A stretch of 7,863 bases of DNA, taken from contig JAFAAJ010000051.1 in the NCBI GenBank assembly GCA_023426625.1, positions 1 to 7,863 on the forward strand, read 5' to 3'. Each line of letters opens with the position of its first letter. The stretch's first letter is position 1. A model generated the notes under the pieces. That model ran no database searches, was not told the DNA's origin, and saw nothing but the letters and a program-made list of their open reading frames with translations. Both the position numbers and the translations under genes were made by a program. The DNA is from Bacteroidota bacterium (GTDB taxonomy: Bacteria > Bacteroidota > Bacteroidia > Flavobacteriales > Weeksellaceae). Shown one piece after another: positions 5,536-7,863 of the stretch.

Positions 5536-6153
5536 TTAAGCTCTTAATTTTTCCAAGTTGTATAAATTGGCTTTCTCTTCCGGAGTCAGGTTTTTAAAGT
5601 TATATTTAACTTTCATAACTTGACTGGGATGGCTAAAACAGTGAAACGAGATCCTTTTTTTAAACAACCCTTTTTCTATAGCATTAAAAACTACATGGAA
5701 ACTGTAATCTTCACTTTTTCCGACTACTGATTTTATAGATTCATCCAGCATTTCCTTCATTCTGTCAGAAACCGTCTGAATGATCTCATCATTCAGGTTG
5801 TTGTCAAAGATGTTTATTTTTTCAATAAGCCTTCCATATTCCGTTACCCGGCGGAAAATGTATCCATGTTCAGCCAGGTTGTCTATAATCTCTTTCTTTC
5901 CTTCCGTTTCTGATGAACTTTCATCCATTGATAGTTCGATCATGATTCTGTTTTTCATATCATGATAAAGGAAACCAGTGAAGATATTGATCTCTTTACC
6001 ACAAGCGGTACAGATGTTTAAATTTAAGTTTCCCGATAATACTTTGGGCTTTAATTCCGGATTTAGTGTGATATTAACGGTCTGGTAATAGCTTACTTCT
6101 TGTTCAACTTTGCAATGAGGACAGTTTTGAAGGGATTTGTGAATAGAACTCAT
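5536..6153 (-). CDS. CpXC domain-containing protein
   Basis: A 205-residue protein whose N-terminus carries two CxxC pairs, CPHC (C11, C14) and CTACGK (C48, C51), the hallmark of the CpXC domain. The four cysteines probably bind a zinc ion in a ribbon-like knuckle. The remainder (about 60-205) is mixed alpha/beta with no membrane segment; the family's function is unknown. The segment 75-130 is acidic and helical (MDESSSETEGKKEIIDNLAEHGYIF). The ATG at 6153 follows an A/T-rich leader without a Shine-Dalgarno sequence. The gene comes 51 bases after the RDD gene on the same strand and may be its co-transcribed neighbour. No strong terminator follows it. Confidence 0.8.
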   Translation of the reverse strand: MSSIHKSLQNCPHCKVEQEVSYYQTVNITLNPELKPKVLSGNLNLNICTACGKEINIFTGFLYHDMKNRIMIELSMDESSSETEGKKEIIDNLAEHGYIFRRVTEYGRLIEKINIFDNNLNDEIIQTVSDRMKEMLDESIKSVVGKSEDYSFHVVFNAIEKGLFKKRISFHCFSHPSQVMKVKYNFKNLTPEEKANLYNLEKLRA

Positions 6154-6204
6154 TTGATATTTTATGATAGGTTATTCGTTAATGGAAAAATTGATTGAAT
6201 ATTC

Positions 6205-6672
6205 TTATTTCTGATTGATGATGATAAATTTTACTTCCCTCACTACATAGGTTTTTGCGACCATATCATGCAGTGTAAGGCATTTCTCACTCCCTAAAGC
6301 AATTAAATAACCGATATAGAGAAAAGAGGAGAAAATTTTCATTACATTTCTTAAAATGGCTTGTTCAAAAGAAATTTTGTTGAAGTTGTGATTGACCACT
6401 TTGATTCCCAGGATCATTTTTCCGGGTGTTCCTTGAAGTTTTGACTCAAAAAAGCTTCTGTATGCAATTAAAAATATAGGAGCAATGATTAAATAAAGAT
6501 AAAACGTTATAAAAAAATGTTTGGTAAAAATATTACCCAAAACGTACTCCGCAAATCCAATTAACTTTTTAATAAAAATAATCCAGATAAATATAAGTAT
6601 AATAGAATCAAGTAATAATGCTGTAAATCTTAATCCGAAGTTAGCAAACTCATATTGTTTATTGATGTGCAT
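6205..6672 (-). CDS. RDD-family integral membrane protein
   Basis: A 155-residue inner-membrane protein of the RDD family, named for conserved Arg and Asp residues that fit R15 and D22 (FGLRFTALLLDSIIL) and D136 (LHDMVAKTYVV). Membrane segments are predicted at about 17-35, 53-72 and 112-127. The loop QGTPGKMILGIKVVN (80-94), typical of the family, follows the second segment. The length matches single-domain members. Function in bacteria is mostly undetermined; some members have been linked to ion transport, which I would not assign here. It lies 45 bases after the single-pass membrane protein gene and 51 bases before the CpXC gene, so the three may form an operon. The coding strand is very AT-rich. 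Confidence 0.85.
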   Translation of the reverse strand: MHINKQYEFANFGLRFTALLLDSIILIFIWIIFIKKLIGFAEYVLGNIFTKHFFITFYLYLIIAPIFLIAYRSFFESKLQGTPGKMILGIKVVNHNFNKISFEQAILRNVMKIFSSFLYIGYLIALGSEKCLTLHDMVAKTYVVREVKFIIINQK

Positions 6673-6717
6673 TTTATTTTGGGAATTAGTTTTTGTTTTC
6701 TGTTATTTAGTCAACTA

Positions 6718-7092
6718 TTATTGTACTTTCATGAGTCTATTTTGTCTCTTAAAAAAAATTGTATCATTATTATTCACTTTAAAGATTGAATCATCTTTTT
6801 TAATTGTACTATAATAGAGTTGTGGAAGTCCTTTTTGTCGGATACCGTTTGTTAAGTAAATGGTGGTAACAGCATGATTAGAATAATCTATAGTTAATCT
6901 ATCAACTATTCCTGAAAATTCTAGTTTATTCCATCTTTCAGTGTAAATCTTCCTTTGTTTTTCAGAATATTTTAGCATGAAACTTAAAAGAAAAATAACA
7001 AAAGCAACAATACCAATATTAAGAAGAATATTTTGCTTCTTATTGATTGTAACTCCAAATAGCTTTTTTAATACTTCCTTAGGAGGAATCAT
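6718..7092 (-). CDS. Small single-pass membrane protein of unknown function
   Basis: A 124-residue protein with a short basic N-terminus (KKLFGVTINKKQ), one hydrophobic helix at about 22-40 and a soluble C-terminal part rich in beta-type residues. The pattern FSGIVDRLTIDYSNH...TIYLTNG...KKDDSIFKVNNNDTIFFKR (59-116) resembles a family of small Bacteroidota proteins annotated as hypothetical, in which a compact beta domain follows a membrane anchor or lipoprotein signal. Basic residues before the helix would place the C-terminus in the periplasm. There is no lipobox cysteine. The ATG at 7092 has an A/T-rich leader. It is probably the first gene of a cluster with the RDD and CpXC genes. Confidence 0.7.
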   Translation of the reverse strand: MIPPKEVLKKLFGVTINKKQNILLNIGIVAFVIFLLSFMLKYSEKQRKIYTERWNKLEFSGIVDRLTIDYSNHAVTTIYLTNGIRQKGLPQLYYSTIKKDDSIFKVNNNDTIFFKRQNRLMKVQ

Positions 7093-7299
7093 TTTAGATT
7101 ATATTAAAACTTTGAAGAAAAGATAATAATATTTTCCAATTGCAAAGAAATTATTTGAAAATAATAAAGTGAACAAGTGTCTATTCTATTAATAAGCAAG
7201 CTTCATCCATGGTGCAGCCGCCCCTCTTTGCTCCTTAAATATAAACATCCGAGCAACAAACCTTTGCGTTAAAATTCATAATGCAAAGTATCCTAAACA
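7093..7299 (-). other. Intergenic region with GC-rich islet and 19-codon reading frame
   Basis: An AT-rich spacer between the DUF1801 gene and the single-pass membrane protein gene. Around 7208-7234 it becomes abruptly GC-rich. On the minus strand a 19-codon frame at 7248-7189 would encode MFIFKEQRGAAAPWMKLAY, with an AAGGAG inside it but no good ribosome site before it. Near 7262-7288, CTTTGC and GCAAAG form a 6-bp inverted repeat. No clear terminator or TAnnTTTG promoter was seen. Confidence 0.3.
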
Positions 7300-7725
7300 T
7301 TAAATTTCCAGTTCCAACCCAAATCGTACAGCCTCCTTAAGCACCTCAACATCAATATCTTTCAGTGCCTTAAATTTGATGCAATATCCTGACACATTGG
7401 CTTTTCCAATTCTTTCCCCGAAGGTTTGTGCTAAATATTTCTTATCCGGAATTCCCATGATGTAAACAGAAATTCCGGTTGTATTCGCGCTCATCCCGAT
7501 CCGGTAAAACTCGCGGGTTTTTCCATCGGCATACTGTATCGTGTAAGATCCGTAACCGATATTTGGATTCGAAACCGTTTTATTTGAGCTGTCTTTCCCG
7601 TCCAGAAACCATAATTTACCATTTGGAATCATTTCCAGAATAGCAGAATGCAATTCCTGCATATCACTGCGTTTGGGTTCGGGCTGACTGTCAATATATT
7701 CTTTGATCTGTCCTTGTGTATCCAT
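7300..7725 (-). CDS. DUF1801 domain-containing protein
   Basis: A 141-residue cytoplasmic protein of the DUF1801 family (YdhG-like, similar in fold to iron-chaperone/frataxin-like proteins, function unproven). Family features are EYIDSQPEPKRSDMQELHSAI (9-29), NPNIGYGSYTIQYADG (53-68), GISVYIMG (84-91) and CIKFKALKDID (115-125). The whole domain is present at normal length, with one cysteine (C115) and no membrane segment. The ATG at 7725 follows an A/T-rich leader without a Shine-Dalgarno sequence. It appears monocistronic, with about 207 bases to the next gene on the same strand and non-coding sequence upstream to the window edge. It is more GC-rich than the three membrane/CpXC genes. Confidence 0.88.
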   Translation of the reverse strand: MDTQGQIKEYIDSQPEPKRSDMQELHSAILEMIPNGKLWFLDGKDSSNKTVSNPNIGYGSYTIQYADGKTREFYRIGMSANTTGISVYIMGIPDKKYLAQTFGERIGKANVSGYCIKFKALKDIDVEVLKEAVRFGLELEI

Positions 7726-7772
7726 ATTTATAATTGAGTTGAAATTTGTGTCGTTTGAGTATCAACAGAAAA

Positions 7773-7785
7773 ACGACGAAGTCGT
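7773..7785 (-). terminator. Weak hairpin followed by a T-run on the minus strand
   Basis: On the minus strand ACGAC-TTC-GTCGT forms a 5-bp stem with a 3-base loop, followed by TTTTTC. It could end transcription from a minus-strand gene lying beyond the right edge of the window, or be a small leader hairpin of the DUF1801 transcript. The short stem keeps confidence low. Confidence 0.3.
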
Positions 7786-7863
7786 AAATACTTTACATTC
7801 TCTTAATTTACAATTCAGATTTGATGAAACTTTGCGTTAAAACGTTAACAGGATATTATACAT

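Noticed and set aside
5780..5965. Plus-strand reading frame of 61 codons
   Set aside because: It is antisense to the CpXC gene, with a Ser/Phe/Ile-rich product that looks like a shadow frame.
6521..6814. Plus-strand reading frame of 97 codons, hydrophobic
   Set aside because: It spans the antisense of the RDD gene, the gap and the next gene. Its hydrophobicity comes from AT-rich antisense sequence, whereas the RDD motifs on the minus strand are clear.
7824..7863. Possible start of a plus-strand gene (ATG at 7824) running off the right edge
   Set aside because: Only 13 codons are visible, there is no promoter or ribosome site, and the start lies across a repeated intergenic word.

Overview
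The window looks like part of a Bacteroidota chromosome, most probably a Chryseobacterium or a close relative in the Flavobacteriia. It opens with the 3' part of gldG, a gliding-motility ABC transporter gene typical of this phylum. The base composition is AT-rich, the recognisable promoter elements have the Bacteroidota TAnnTTTG form, and one intergenic region carries palindromic repeats of a kind I associate with flavobacterial genomes. The genus is an inference.

Layout: (1) 1-977, plus strand: C-terminal ~324 residues of GldG, closed by a strong bidirectional hairpin (983-1016) shared with the convergent operon. (2) 3800-1032, minus strand: a compact three-gene operon made of a Vsr-type mismatch endonuclease, a Dcm/M.EcoRII-type cytosine-C5 methyltransferase and an EcoRII-type restriction endonuclease. 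The genes overlap by 4 and 11 bases. Sequence similarity of both enzymes to Dcm and EcoRII points to CCWGG as the target. (3) 4279-3914, minus strand: a small XRE-type HTH regulator with a C-terminal leucine zipper, its own promoter and its own terminator. (4) 4388-4657: intergenic region with an inverted pair of palindromic repeats and a strong terminator hairpin. (5) 5323-4658, minus strand: an unrecognised cysteine-free protein with a Gly/aromatic hydrophobic core and a Gly/Pro/Ser-rich tail. (6) 7092-5536, minus strand: three genes with 45-51 base gaps, encoding a single-pass membrane protein, an RDD-family membrane protein and a CpXC-type zinc-ribbon-like protein. (7) 7725-7300, minus strand: a DUF1801 protein. 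The window ends in non-coding sequence.

How the genes work together: the methyltransferase should protect host CCWGG sites while the EcoRII-like enzyme cuts unmodified DNA. Deamination of the 5-methylcytosine gives T:G mismatches, which Vsr would nick to start repair. This is a self-contained defence cassette that also carries the repair function for the damage its own modification causes. It is visibly more AT-rich than gldG and looks acquired. The remaining genes are ordinary accessory or poorly characterised flavobacterial genes. I see no CRISPR array, transposase, tRNA or rRNA. The families I recognise are known. The less explained items are the zinc-ligand-free Vsr variant, the apparently leaderless promoter of the defence operon, the palindrome overlapping the regulator's promoter, and the unrecognised 221-residue protein.
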